Positions 17,153-25,758 of a stretch of DNA of 64,000 bases are shown here, one piece after another (within the stretch, counting starts at the first letter, position 1; each line of letters opens with the position of its first letter). Origin of the DNA: JAIBJN01 sp963775625 (GTDB taxonomy: Bacteria; Actinomycetota; Thermoleophilia; Gaiellales; Gaiellaceae); NCBI GenBank assembly GCA_963775625.1, contig CAVZJM010000004.1:62001-126000 (forward strand), read 5' to 3'. The notes under the pieces are model-generated. The model ran no database searches, was not told where the DNA came from, and worked only from the letters and a program-made list of their open reading frames with translations. A program made the position numbers and the translations under genes.

Positions 17153-17671
17153 ATGGCTGTCACGGAGCAGCAGGTCAAGAAACTCGAGGCGCCCCTGACG
17201 GCCGTGTCGGTCGAGGGCCCTCACCCCACGCTCGAGCGCCTGGACAACCAGATCGCCTGGTATGACGCGAAGAGCCGCCAAGCCCAGATCCGCTTCAAGA
17301 TCCTGAAGGCGGCCGTGCTGGGCGTCGCCGCCTCGATCCCCGTCGTGGCGGCCTTCGACGTTCCCGTGTACGTGGCCGGGATCCTCGGCGGCGTCGTCGT
17401 GTTCATCGAGGGGCTGCTCCAGGCCTACCAGTACCGCCAGAACTGGATCACGTTCCGCTCCACTGCCGAGTCCCTCAAGCACGAGAAGTACCTGTACCTC
17501 GCCCGCGCGGACATCTACGCCGGCTCGCGCAACCCTCTGCGCCTCCTGGCGGAACGGATCGAGGGCCTGATCTCGCAGGAGCACGCGCGCTGGATCTCGA
17601 GCCGCCGCCAGCGCGACGAGGACGAGCGCAAGGACAAGGACGAAGACGAGGACGAGGAGCCCGAGGCCTAA
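17153..17671 (+). CDS. SLATT/DUF4231-type two-helix membrane protein
   Basis: This 172-residue protein has the SLATT/DUF4231 layout. An N-terminal helix LERLDNQIAWYDAKSRQAQIRFKILK leads into two close membrane helices (AAVLGVAASIPVVAAF and VYVAGILGGVVVFIEGLLQAY). A cytoplasmic helix YRQNWITFRSTAESLKHEKYLY follows, and a highly charged Lys/Glu/Asp tail. In the literature SLATT domains are predicted pore-forming effectors in nucleotide-signalled conflict systems. The ATG at 17153 immediately follows the TIR gene's TAG, so the two are almost certainly one transcript. The pairing suggests a TIR-signal/pore-effector system (inference). Confidence 0.82.
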   Translation: MAVTEQQVKKLEAPLTAVSVEGPHPTLERLDNQIAWYDAKSRQAQIRFKILKAAVLGVAASIPVVAAFDVPVYVAGILGGVVVFIEGLLQAYQYRQNWITFRSTAESLKHEKYLYLARADIYAGSRNPLRLLAERIEGLISQEHARWISSRRQRDEDERKDKDEDEDEEPEA

Positions 17672-17697
17672 GAACGGACGGGCGGCGACCTGCGGCG

Positions 17698-18699
17698 ATG
17701 GCTGGTGCTCTCCGGATCCTGAAGTGGGTCGGGATCGTGGCCGGCATCCTGGTTGCGCTCCTCGTCGGCCTCGCGCTCTGGCCTGCCTCGACGGACGGCC
17801 TCGGCTCGACCCCACGGCCGCAGGCAGACTACGAGGCCGTCGTCGCGGAGCTCGAACGGATTCGCGGGCAGGAGGTGCGCGACGGCGTGATCGATCCGTG
17901 CCTCAGCCGGCTTCTGACCCACGGTGAGAAGACCGAGCGCGCCGTCGTCCTCGTCCACGGTCTCACGAACTGCCCCAAGCAGTGGGAGCTCTTCGGGGAG
18001 GAGGCCTTTCGACGCGGGTGGAACGTCCTCATCCTCCGGCTCCCCGAGCACGGCCTCGGGGATCGTGAGACGGGGAAGATCGGCTCCGTCTCGCACCTGA
18101 AGGGCCTCGACGCGCAGAAGCTCGCCCGCTACGCGGATCAGGCAGTCGACCTCGGCAGCGGGCTCGGCGAGCGCACCGACGTGATGGGGCTGTCGCTCGG
18201 CGGGACGGTCGCGGCCTGGGTGGCGCAGGAGCGCGGCGACGTCGACCGGGTCGTCGTCATCGCCCCGGGGATCGGCATGGCCGGGATGCCCTACGGGATC
18301 ACCTGGGCGGGGACAAACCTCCTCGACCACCTCCCCGACATCTCGATCGGAGGCGTGAGCAAGCTGAACCACGAGTATCAAGGGTGGTCGACGGGAGGCA
18401 TCGCCGACACGTTCATCCTCGGCAAGTACGTGCGCCAGCGCTCCGAGGAGGACGAGCCGGCTGCGCCCGAGGTCTCCGTCATGCTCAACCCGAACGACGA
18501 GACGATCTCGAACCCGAGCGCCGAGGACCTCGTCGAGGCCTGGCGCGACCACGGCCGCGAGGTGGAGCTCTACTGGCTGCCTTCGACGCCGAAGCTCGAG
18601 CACGACGTCATCGACCCGGGCCAGCCGTGGGCGCGGCCGGAGTTCGTCTACCCGAGGCTCTTCGCGCTTCTGGAGGGGTTGACGCCGGCCGAGCGCTGA
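17698..18699 (+). CDS. Membrane-anchored alpha/beta hydrolase
   Basis: The product has 333 residues, with an N-terminal membrane helix (WVGIVAGILVALLVGLALW). The hydrolase core follows: VVLVHGLTNCPKQW (oxyanion region), GLSLGGTVAAW (nucleophile Ser) and LNPNDETISNPSA plus LEHDVID near the C-terminus as the likely Asp and His. It resembles monoacylglycerol lipase/serine aminopeptidase-type hydrolases. It lies 26 bases downstream of the SLATT gene and is probably the last gene of that run. The substrate is unknown; lipid turnover near the membrane is plausible. Confidence 0.85.
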   Translation: MAGALRILKWVGIVAGILVALLVGLALWPASTDGLGSTPRPQADYEAVVAELERIRGQEVRDGVIDPCLSRLLTHGEKTERAVVLVHGLTNCPKQWELFGEEAFRRGWNVLILRLPEHGLGDRETGKIGSVSHLKGLDAQKLARYADQAVDLGSGLGERTDVMGLSLGGTVAAWVAQERGDVDRVVVIAPGIGMAGMPYGITWAGTNLLDHLPDISIGGVSKLNHEYQGWSTGGIADTFILGKYVRQRSEEDEPAAPEVSVMLNPNDETISNPSAEDLVEAWRDHGREVELYWLPSTPKLEHDVIDPGQPWARPEFVYPRLFALLEGLTPAER

Positions 18700-18714
18700 A
18701 CGTCCGGCTACCCG

Positions 18715-18739
18715 AGCCGATGCCACGACCCGATCGGCT
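18715..18739. terminator. Hairpin between converging hydrolase and HTH genes
   Basis: AGCCGAT at 18715-18721 pairs with ATCGGCT at 18733-18739. It sits between two converging stop codons (18699 and 18750). There is no T-run. A bidirectional terminator is the simplest reading. Confidence 0.4.
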
Positions 18740-18749
18740 TCGTGCGCCG

Positions 18750-19334
18750 CTATTCGCCGGGAGTGCGGCCCGCCGCGTCGTCGAGGCGGAACAGGCGGGC
18801 TTCACGACGGCCACTACGCCCGGCTTCGATCCGGGCCACGATCATCTCGAGGCGGGCGAGGCGCCGGTCGACGGACCGCCAGCCGGAGGTCACGAGCTCG
18901 GTGAGGAGCGCGACGTCCTCCAGCCGGTCGCGGCGCTCGTCCTCCACGCTGGTCGAGATCTGCTCGAGCCGCCCGAGCACCCGCTCGAAGAGGGCTCCGA
19001 GCTCGGCCACGTGCTGCGCGACCGGCCGAATCTCGACCCGGAGCGCCTCGTAGACGACCGAGCCCACTCCTTCGGGCAGGGTGGTCTCCAGCTCGGCCGC
19101 CGTGTCCTGGAAGCGCTGGAGCAGCTCGTCGCTCGAGGCGCCGGGAGGAATCGCCGGCAGGACCTCGACCTGACGCGGATAGGGCGGCACGCCGAGCGCG
19201 TCGATCGCCTCGTACACCCGCCGCTCGACGTCCTCGCTGACCGGTTCCCCGTGAATGACGCGCAGGACGTTCTCCGCGGAGACTGCCGCATAGTCCGCAA
19301 GATCGAGAATTGTCGCCACAGGACGCCGCCGCAA
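18750..19334 (-). CDS. Short LacI-like HTH fused to a coiled coil
   Basis: The product has 194 residues. Residues 5-50 (VATILDLADYAAVSAENVLRV, then GEPVSEDVERRVYEAIDALG) closely follow the LacI-type DNA-binding headpiece. The sugar-binding domain is absent. It is replaced by a predominantly helical, heptad-rich region (VVYEALRVEIRPVAQHVAELGALFERVLGRLEQ and onward). It may be a dimeric DNA-binding protein or nucleoid regulator whose ligand sensing is lost. It is 11 bases from the degenerate GGDEF gene on the same strand and probably co-transcribed with it. Confidence 0.75.
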   Translation of the reverse strand: MRRRPVATILDLADYAAVSAENVLRVIHGEPVSEDVERRVYEAIDALGVPPYPRQVEVLPAIPPGASSDELLQRFQDTAAELETTLPEGVGSVVYEALRVEIRPVAQHVAELGALFERVLGRLEQISTSVEDERRDRLEDVALLTELVTSGWRSVDRRLARLEMIVARIEAGRSGRREARLFRLDDAAGRTPGE

Positions 19335-19345
19335 ACCTAAACGCC

Positions 19346-20425
19346 TCAGCCGCCGGATTCAACAGTCTTCGGTAGGTTTCGGCCGGTTGCGGCCAGGATC
19401 TCCGCGCCGGCGAGGGCCGACTCGGCACGCTCCAGCAGCGAGACCGCGTCATCCTCGAAGCGGAGCTCGACGAACGCCGCCGGGGTGCGCCCCTCTCCGA
19501 GCGACAGGCGCAGCCTTCTCGCCAGGCGCTCGGCGTCGACGAGCGACGACTCGGGCAGGACGACGGCAAAGCGCCCGTCGCCGAGGTGATGAACGCGGTC
19601 GGGCGTGCGGACGTCGCCCGGAAGCCGCGCCGCCGCCTTTCGGACGCTCTCCGGTCCGCCGGTCGCCCGCAGAAGCAGCAGACTGAGCGGATGCGCGTAC
19701 CGCCGCGCCCGCGCGCACTCGACCGCGAGAGCTTCCCGGAGGGTGCGTCGCCCGGGGAGCCCCGTGACGTCCCGGTCGATCGCGCGCCGAAGCTCGTCGA
19801 ATCGAAACACATTGCGAAGCGACGGGCCGAGCGCGCCGGCCAGGCCCTCGAGGCGCTCCAGCACGTCCTCGGTGACCTCACGCTCCACCCGCCGCCAGAA
19901 CACGGCGAGCGTTCCGAGGCGAGCGCTGTCGTGGTCGAGGATTGGGAGCGCCAGGCCACCGCTGAGGCGGAACTCGTCGCGTGCAGCCTCCTCCTCGGTG
20001 TAGCGATAGGCGAGGGTCACGGCGCGCGCGTCACCGCCGCCGGGGGGCAGGCCGAGGAGCTCTCGCGAAGACTCCTCGCGAGAGAGCCCGAAGGTCGCCA
20101 CGACCGGATCGCCGTCGGACCGGGGGAGGACGAGCAGCGCCGCTCCGGACTCGCCGAGCCCCGTCGCCGATTCGAGCACGCGCTGCAGCGAGCTCTCGAT
20201 CGACTCCGAGGCTCCGACCTCGGCCAGGTTGCGAAGCCAGTGCAGCTCGCTGCGCGCCCGAGTCGAGGCGGCGCGCTCGCGCCGGACCTCCTCCCATGCC
20301 TGTTCGACCTCGACGCCGGAGCGGGCTTCGGGCACGCCTCCTCGGCGCAGGCGGGCGGCCAGCACGACGGAGAGGCCGAGCAGGAGCAGCGCCAGCACGG
20401 ACACGCCGACGGCGATCCACGTCAT
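19346..20425 (-). CDS. Membrane-anchored GAF plus degenerate GGDEF protein
   Basis: The product has 359 residues. A single N-terminal membrane helix (IAVGVSVLALLLLGLSVVLAARL) and a coiled linker precede a GAF-like sensor (residues ~65-200). A C-terminal diguanylate cyclase-like domain starts DVTGLPGRRTLREAL. Its catalytic motif reads LGDGRFAVVLP instead of GGDEF, so it probably cannot make c-di-GMP and may only bind or signal. ATG 20425 is preferred, with GGGAG upstream, over a TTG 14 codons earlier. It neighbours an active-looking c-di-GMP enzyme at 21936. Confidence 0.8.
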   Translation of the reverse strand: MTWIAVGVSVLALLLLGLSVVLAARLRRGGVPEARSGVEVEQAWEEVRRERAASTRARSELHWLRNLAEVGASESIESSLQRVLESATGLGESGAALLVLPRSDGDPVVATFGLSREESSRELLGLPPGGGDARAVTLAYRYTEEEAARDEFRLSGGLALPILDHDSARLGTLAVFWRRVEREVTEDVLERLEGLAGALGPSLRNVFRFDELRRAIDRDVTGLPGRRTLREALAVECARARRYAHPLSLLLLRATGGPESVRKAAARLPGDVRTPDRVHHLGDGRFAVVLPESSLVDAERLARRLRLSLGEGRTPAAFVELRFEDDAVSLLERAESALAGAEILAATGRNLPKTVESGG

Positions 20426-20598
20426 GGTCTCCCAGGTAGGCAAGCACCCCTCCCTCACTGGCCGCAACAGCGCGGGTCCCTAATGAGACTTTAGGAACTT
20501 TTCGGCAGATTGCTAGGGGAGAGGTGCGAGAGGGCCGCGCGGAAGCACCCGCTCGCGGAACGGCCGGTAGCCGGGCGGTCGCCGGGCCCGCAGCTCGA

Positions 20599-21465
20599 TC
20601 AGCGCGCCTTCTCCAGCTTGAGCAGAAGCCGTTCCGTCCACGAGGGACGCTTCGGGTCGAAGTGCCCGCCCACGGCCCGCGCGTACGGAGCGCTCACGCG
20701 GCGCGCGTACGCGGCGAAGCCCTCGCGCCGAAGCGGCGCCCAGTCCTCGCGGTAGGGGATGGCGAGGTGGGCGTTCGTCACGTTCCTGGCGGAGAGCAGG
20801 AAGGCCATGCCCATGCCGACGGAGACCTCCAGGAGCGACCCGCGCTCGCGTCTCGCCTCCTCCCGGAGCCCGTGGTAGAGCGAGGCGAGGTCTTGCGGAC
20901 CGGGCAGGCCGGAGGCGTCCGCGCGGAGCTCGCCGAGCGTCGAGCGCAGCTCGGCGAGCTCGAGCGGCGGGATGTCGATCAGCCCGGCCGTGCGGCCCGA
21001 CGCGTTCTCGAGCGTCTCCAGGAGCTCGTCGACCGAGCCGATCTCCCGCTCCTCGGCGAGGACGCCCACCCGTTTCAGCTCGTCCACGAAGGACGCGAGG
21101 TACACCCTCGAGCCGTGCGCCACGTCGGCGGCCGCCGCCAGGAGCCACAGCGGCGAGAAGCCGAACGCGGCGATCGAGCCGAGCTCGACCACGTTCCCGG
21201 CGGCCTTCCGCTTGGTGATCTCCTGCGCGGAGATCTCGGGCGGCTCCGAGGGCTCGACGCGGCCGACCGCCTCGACCGCGATCCGCAGGGCGTTCTTCGC
21301 AGTTGCCTCGTAGAGGCGCGACCGCCGGACGAAGCGAGGGAAGAGCACCTGCGCGCTCTCGTGGACGACCCCGCCGAGCGTGCCCACGAGCGCCCGGATC
21401 GCCCGCTCCGGCAGCGAGATGGCGTACCAGAGTCGCCTGCCCGGGTTCCGATACGGTGGCGGCAT
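20599..21465 (-). CDS. Hypothetical protein with hydrophobic hairpin
   Basis: The product has about 288 residues and I do not recognise the family. It contains an early amphipathic part (RAIRALVGTLGGVVHESAQVLFPRFV). A region rich in small and hydrophobic residues follows (NVVELGSIAAFGFSPLWLLAAAADVAHGSRVYLASFVDELKR), then a helical C-terminus with VGMGMAFLLSARNVTNAHLAIPYREDW. Start ATG 21465 shares the CATG tetranucleotide with the divergent cyclophilin ATG at 21464. A shorter start inside is possible. The 173 bases between its end and the next gene hold no gene. Confidence 0.65.
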   Translation of the reverse strand: MPPPYRNPGRRLWYAISLPERAIRALVGTLGGVVHESAQVLFPRFVRRSRLYEATAKNALRIAVEAVGRVEPSEPPEISAQEITKRKAAGNVVELGSIAAFGFSPLWLLAAAADVAHGSRVYLASFVDELKRVGVLAEEREIGSVDELLETLENASGRTAGLIDIPPLELAELRSTLGELRADASGLPGPQDLASLYHGLREEARRERGSLLEVSVGMGMAFLLSARNVTNAHLAIPYREDWAPLRREGFAAYARRVSAPYARAVGGHFDPKRPSWTERLLLKLEKAR

Positions 21466-21925
21466 GACAGAAGCGACGATCCACACTACACACGGCCCCG
21501 TCGTCGTCGAGCTCTACGACGACGACGCGCCCAAGACGGTCGAGAACTTCACGAAGCTCGCCGGCGACGGCTTCTACGACGGCATCACGTTCCACCGCGT
21601 CATCCCCGACTTCATGATCCAGGGCGGCTGCCCGAGCGGGGACGGTACCGGCGGCCCCGGCTACGAGTTCGAGGACGAGGCGAACGACCACGGCGTCGTT
21701 CGCGGCGCCCTCGCCATGGCCAACCGCGGCCCGAACACGAACGGGAGCCAGTTCTTCATCGTCACCACCGAGGCCGCTCCCTGGCTCGACGGGAAGCACA
21801 CCGTCTTCGGCCGGGTCAGCGACGGAATGGACGTGGTCGACGCGATCTCGGAGGTTGACCGGGATGCGAGCGACCGCCCGCGCGAGCCCGTCACGATCCA
21901 GCGGGTCGAGCTCGTCGGGGCCTAG
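21464..21925 (+). CDS. Cyclophilin-type peptidyl-prolyl cis-trans isomerase
   Basis: This 153-residue single-domain cyclophilin has no signal peptide, so it should act in the cytoplasm. Hallmarks are VENFTKLAGDGFYDGITFHRVIPDFMIQGG (active-site Arg and Phe), GALAMANRGPNTNGSQFFI and WLDGKHTVFGRV. It speeds proline isomerisation during folding. The ATG overlaps the divergent gene's start codon in a shared CATG, leaving no intergenic promoter space. Its promoter must therefore lie inside the neighbour's coding sequence. Confidence 0.95.
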   Translation: MTEATIHTTHGPVVVELYDDDAPKTVENFTKLAGDGFYDGITFHRVIPDFMIQGGCPSGDGTGGPGYEFEDEANDHGVVRGALAMANRGPNTNGSQFFIVTTEAAPWLDGKHTVFGRVSDGMDVVDAISEVDRDASDRPREPVTIQRVELVGA

Positions 21926-21935
21926 GCCGTGAGAA

Positions 21936-24656
21936 TCAAGCCGCGCGTCCGGCCTGCGCCGGGGCGTCCAGGGCGAGGAAGACCTCGACCACGCGAGGGT
22001 CGAACTGCGTGCCGGCTGCTTCGCGGAGCCGCCGGCTGGCCTCTTCGACCGTGAGGCGCCGGCGATACGGCCGGTCGGTCGTCATCGCGTGGTAGGCGTC
22101 GCAGACGAGGATGACGCGGGACTCGAGCGGGATCTCCTCCCCGGCGAGGCCGTCGGGGTAGCCGCTCCCGTCCCAGTGCTCGTGGCAGTGGCGGACGATC
22201 TGGCAGACCTGCTCCAGCCGCTCGATCGGCGCGAGGATGCGCGCGCCCAGCTCCGGGTGGAGCCTGACGACCTTCCACTCCCCGTCGGTGAGCGGCCCGG
22301 GCTTGGCCAGGATCGCCTCCGGAACGCCGATCTTGCCGATGTCGTGGAAGAGCGCGCCGAGCTCGAGGCGCTTCAGCGCCTTGGGATCCATCCCGAGCTC
22401 CCGTCCGACGTGTAGGGCCATGTCCGTGATCCAGCGCGCGTGCGAGGAGGTGTACTCGTCGTTCGCCTCCAGAGCGTTGGCGAGGGCCTCGACGGTCGAC
22501 AGGAACGTGCGCTCGAGGCTCTCGTAGCTGGACGCGTTCGTGACCGCGAGCTTCACCTGGTGGGCGACGCCGGCGAGCAGGCGCATGCTGCGGTCGTCGA
22601 ACGCTCCTCCCTTCGGGCCGGTGCGCACGACGATGCAGCCGAGTCGGTCGCCGTCGAGCCGAAGCGGCGCGACCGCCATCAGCCCGCGCGCCAGCTCCGC
22701 GCGCCCGCTCGTGGGGAACTTCGCCGCCTGGAGCTGGAACGGCTCGTCGCCGTCGAGGATCTCGCGGGCGCGCTCGTCGGGGACGGCGATCCCTCCGAGG
22801 GCCGCCGAGTCGCGCCAGTCGTAGCCGAAGAGCGCGCGGGCGACGAGGTCCTCGCCGGCGCGGTCCTGGAGCCAGACGGAGGACCGAGGCTTGTCGAGCA
22901 GCCGGGCGGCGAGCTCGACGGCGCGCTCGAGCACCTCGTCCAGCGACTCGGCGAGGGCGAGGCGGCGGCTGAAGTCGAGGAGCGCGTTGGAGATCTCGAG
23001 CGACGTCTTCGCCCGACTCGCCTCGAGCCGCTCGGCCTCGTAGAGGCGCGCGTTTTCGAGGGCAACCGAGGCGTGGCCGCCGAGGACCTCGAGGAGACGG
23101 ACGTCGTCCTCGTCGAACTGGTCGACCCCCAGCTTGGAGATGACGACGGCCCCGATCACGCGGGTGCCGTAGTGCAGGGGGACGGCGATGATCGACTCGT
23201 CCACGTCCTCGGTGCCGGGGATGGTGACGGCGTAGTCGCAGTCGAGCGCGTTCGCGAGGAGGATCGACTCGCCCGTCTCGACGGCCCGGCCCGTGAACCC
23301 CTCGCCGATCGTGCAGGTGAGCGCCTCGACGCTCTCGTCCGAGTAGGGGTCGAGGTCGCCGCGCCAGGCCACGGGGACGATGAGGTCCCCGTCGACGACG
23401 TACAGGCGGCAGCTGTGGTAGTCGACGAGCATCCGCAGCTCGTTCACGATCGCGTCGCCGATCTCGCGCACGTCGTTCAGGCGGTTGAGCTTGCCCGCGA
23501 GGCTCTGGAGCATCTTCAGGTGCGCGATCGAGCGGACGTCACGGCCCACCGCGGCGGGCGCCGGGCGCTCGCCGGCTTCCTCCTCGAAGAGGACGGCCTG
23601 GTCCTTGCCGCGCGCCTTCGCGGTCATCATGGCGATCTCGGCGCAGGCCACCAGCTCGCGCGGGTTCATCGCGTGCTCGGGCCCCTGGGCGATGCCGATC
23701 GAGACGCTGAGCCTGCCGGCGGGGGCGATCTCGGTCTCGGCGAGACTGTCGACGATCCGGCGGGCGAGGCCGAGCGCGTCACCGGCGTCGCAGGAGGCCA
23801 TGATCACGCCGAACTCCTCGCCTCCGAGCCGGCAGACGACGTCGGAGGTCCGAACGATTCCCTGCAGGAGGTCGGCCAGCTCGACGAGCGCGAGGTCGCC
23901 GCTGCCGTGGCCGTGGATGTCGTTGACGCGCTTGAAGTCGTCGATGTCGAGCATCAGCACGGCGATCGAGTCGTGGCTCCGGCTCGCGCGGTTCAGCTCG
24001 GAGCGGAGGCGGTCGTGGAAGTAGCGGTGGTTGTAGAGGCCGGTGAGCGAGTCGGTCTGCGCCTGCAGCTCGAGCGCGGCGCGCACCTGGGCGTTGTCGA
24101 GCGCGAGCGCGGCAGCATCGCCGAAGCGTTTCGCCAGCTCGAACTCCTCCTCGGAGAAGCGCGCCCCCGTGCCCAGCCGGTAGACGTTCAGCGCGCCCTT
24201 GACGGCCCCGCGGGCGACGAGCGGCACGGAGATGAGCGCTTCGGGCTCGTCGTCGGGCGTGCCCGGGACCGTCTTCACGCGCGGATCGAGGTGGGCGTCG
24301 TTCACGAGCTGGGCCTCGCAGTGGTCGATGGCCCAGCCGGTGATGCCCTCGCCGAGAACCGGTCGGTCGCTCATGATCTCGTCGGCCCAGCGGTCGCGCG
24401 CCATCACCGGAATCAGCAGCCGGCGGGCCTCGTCGGCCTGGTAGATCGTGAAGGCGTCGTACGGGATCACGTCCGCGAGCGAGTCCGCGATTCGCTCGAG
24501 GACAGTCGAGTGCGTCTGCTCCGAGAGCACCTCGTGGAAGACGTCGGCCAGCCGGCGATAGGAATCGACGAGCCCGTCTGTGCGAGCGGGAGGCGAGTGG
24601 GGCGGAGTCGCCTGGGTCGCCTCGGGAACCAGGCTGTTCACCTCTCTGAGTTCCAC
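21936..24656 (-). CDS. Multi-domain c-di-GMP enzyme: GAF-GGDEF-GAF-GAF-HD-GYP
   Basis: The product is about 906 residues. In order: a GAF domain (VLERIADSLADVIPYDAFTIY...), a GGDEF domain with DSLTGLYNHRYF and an intact RLGGEEFGVIM motif, two further GAF-like regions, and a C-terminal HD-GYP domain. The HD-GYP domain has HDIGKIGVPEAIL, HPELGARI, HCHEHWDGSGYPDGL and CDAYHAMTTDRPYR. Both synthesis and hydrolysis of c-di-GMP are thus encoded in one soluble, ligand-regulated protein. The start is uncertain: GTG 24656, 13 bases after GAGGAGG on this strand, is preferred to TTG 24713. It is probably a switch between motile and sessile or stress states. Confidence 0.93.
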   Translation of the reverse strand: MELREVNSLVPEATQATPPHSPPARTDGLVDSYRRLADVFHEVLSEQTHSTVLERIADSLADVIPYDAFTIYQADEARRLLIPVMARDRWADEIMSDRPVLGEGITGWAIDHCEAQLVNDAHLDPRVKTVPGTPDDEPEALISVPLVARGAVKGALNVYRLGTGARFSEEEFELAKRFGDAAALALDNAQVRAALELQAQTDSLTGLYNHRYFHDRLRSELNRASRSHDSIAVLMLDIDDFKRVNDIHGHGSGDLALVELADLLQGIVRTSDVVCRLGGEEFGVIMASCDAGDALGLARRIVDSLAETEIAPAGRLSVSIGIAQGPEHAMNPRELVACAEIAMMTAKARGKDQAVLFEEEAGERPAPAAVGRDVRSIAHLKMLQSLAGKLNRLNDVREIGDAIVNELRMLVDYHSCRLYVVDGDLIVPVAWRGDLDPYSDESVEALTCTIGEGFTGRAVETGESILLANALDCDYAVTIPGTEDVDESIIAVPLHYGTRVIGAVVISKLGVDQFDEDDVRLLEVLGGHASVALENARLYEAERLEASRAKTSLEISNALLDFSRRLALAESLDEVLERAVELAARLLDKPRSSVWLQDRAGEDLVARALFGYDWRDSAALGGIAVPDERAREILDGDEPFQLQAAKFPTSGRAELARGLMAVAPLRLDGDRLGCIVVRTGPKGGAFDDRSMRLLAGVAHQVKLAVTNASSYESLERTFLSTVEALANALEANDEYTSSHARWITDMALHVGRELGMDPKALKRLELGALFHDIGKIGVPEAILAKPGPLTDGEWKVVRLHPELGARILAPIERLEQVCQIVRHCHEHWDGSGYPDGLAGEEIPLESRVILVCDAYHAMTTDRPYRRRLTVEEASRRLREAAGTQFDPRVVEVFLALDAPAQAGRAA

Positions 24657-24825
24657 GCGGCCGCAGACACCTCCTCTTTGCGGCTCCCCCGACGGAAGCC
24701 AGATCAAATTCAACTTGGGAGCGGAGGCCCGGCCCTCACTCGAAAGGGGGATCTAGCACTGGCTCGCATTTCGCCGTAAACGCGGAAAAATGCGTCCTCA
24801 GGCCGGGCGGGAGTAGTCTGGTCGG

Positions 24826-25758
24826 GTGAGCGCTGGAAGCACGGCGCGGCCCGGGCTCGCCGAGGTGGCGGCGGTCTGGATGCTCTTCGGCGTCGTCGCC
24901 GCGGGGATGTGGGTCACGTCCTCCCGCCTGTCCCCCCAGGATCTCTACAACGTCAGCGGCGAGGGCTCTGCGGCCGGGGCGGGACGGGTGCTCGTCTTCT
25001 CGAACTACTCCACCGCCCTCGTGGCGATCGCGCTCCTCGCCGTCGTCGCGGACCGGCTCCGCGGCCGCCTCGCCGTCGTGGCCGTGCTTGCAGCCGGTCT
25101 CTGCGCGGTCGTTGCCTGGCCGGGAGTCGTCGAGCAGTCGGACCTCGATGCGAAGCCCGTCAACGCGCTCCCGGCCCTCGGCGTGGCGATCGCGCTCGTC
25201 CTCACCGGAGTCGCGCTCGCGCGTGGAGGCCTCGGCGCCTCGCGCCCCTTCGGCGGCGGCTGGGACGTCGCGCGCGCCCTGGCGGCCGTCCTCCTCGTCC
25301 TCGTCGCGCTGCCGTGGCTCTTCGCGGAGATCGGCGTCTACGTCACCGACGTGCCCGGCCTCGGCTTCTTCATGAGCGACGAGATCGTGGCCGAGCCCGG
25401 TCATCCGAACCTGAGAGCAGTGCACCTCGGCCATCACCACGGCCTGGACGGGACGCTGCTCGCCCTCTCGGCCCTCGCGCTCTCCCGGGTGGTCGGGCAA
25501 GTGCGCCCGCCGTCCCTGCGGACTGCGCTCGGCTTCTACGTGGCGCTCATGCTGGTGTATGGCCTGGCGAACGCCCTGCAGGACTTCTGGCTCGAGCAGC
25601 TCGCGAAGCGGGGCACGACTTCGCTCGAGCTCCCGAACATGACCGTCCCGAAAGCCTCGTGGGCCTGGGCGGCGATTCTCGGGACGGCTCTCCTCATCCA
25701 TTTTGCGGCCAGGGGCGTAGGTAGATTCCGAAAGCCATCTCAGGAAGGAGCCCCATGA
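24826..25758 (+). CDS. Multi-pass membrane hypothetical protein
   Basis: The product has 310 residues and about seven hydrophobic helices, starting GLAEVAAVWMLFGVVAAGMWV. Loops contain a conspicuous His-rich stretch, AVHLGHHHGLDGTLLALSALAL, that could bind metal or haem. The start is GTG 24826. The gene overlaps the cupredoxin gene by four bases (ATGA), and that overlaps the MBL gene, forming a tight three-gene operon. With a copper protein next door, a redox or copper-related role is tempting but unproven. Confidence 0.78.
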   Translation: MSAGSTARPGLAEVAAVWMLFGVVAAGMWVTSSRLSPQDLYNVSGEGSAAGAGRVLVFSNYSTALVAIALLAVVADRLRGRLAVVAVLAAGLCAVVAWPGVVEQSDLDAKPVNALPALGVAIALVLTGVALARGGLGASRPFGGGWDVARALAAVLLVLVALPWLFAEIGVYVTDVPGLGFFMSDEIVAEPGHPNLRAVHLGHHHGLDGTLLALSALALSRVVGQVRPPSLRTALGFYVALMLVYGLANALQDFWLEQLAKRGTTSLELPNMTVPKASWAWAAILGTALLIHFAARGVGRFRKPSQEGAP

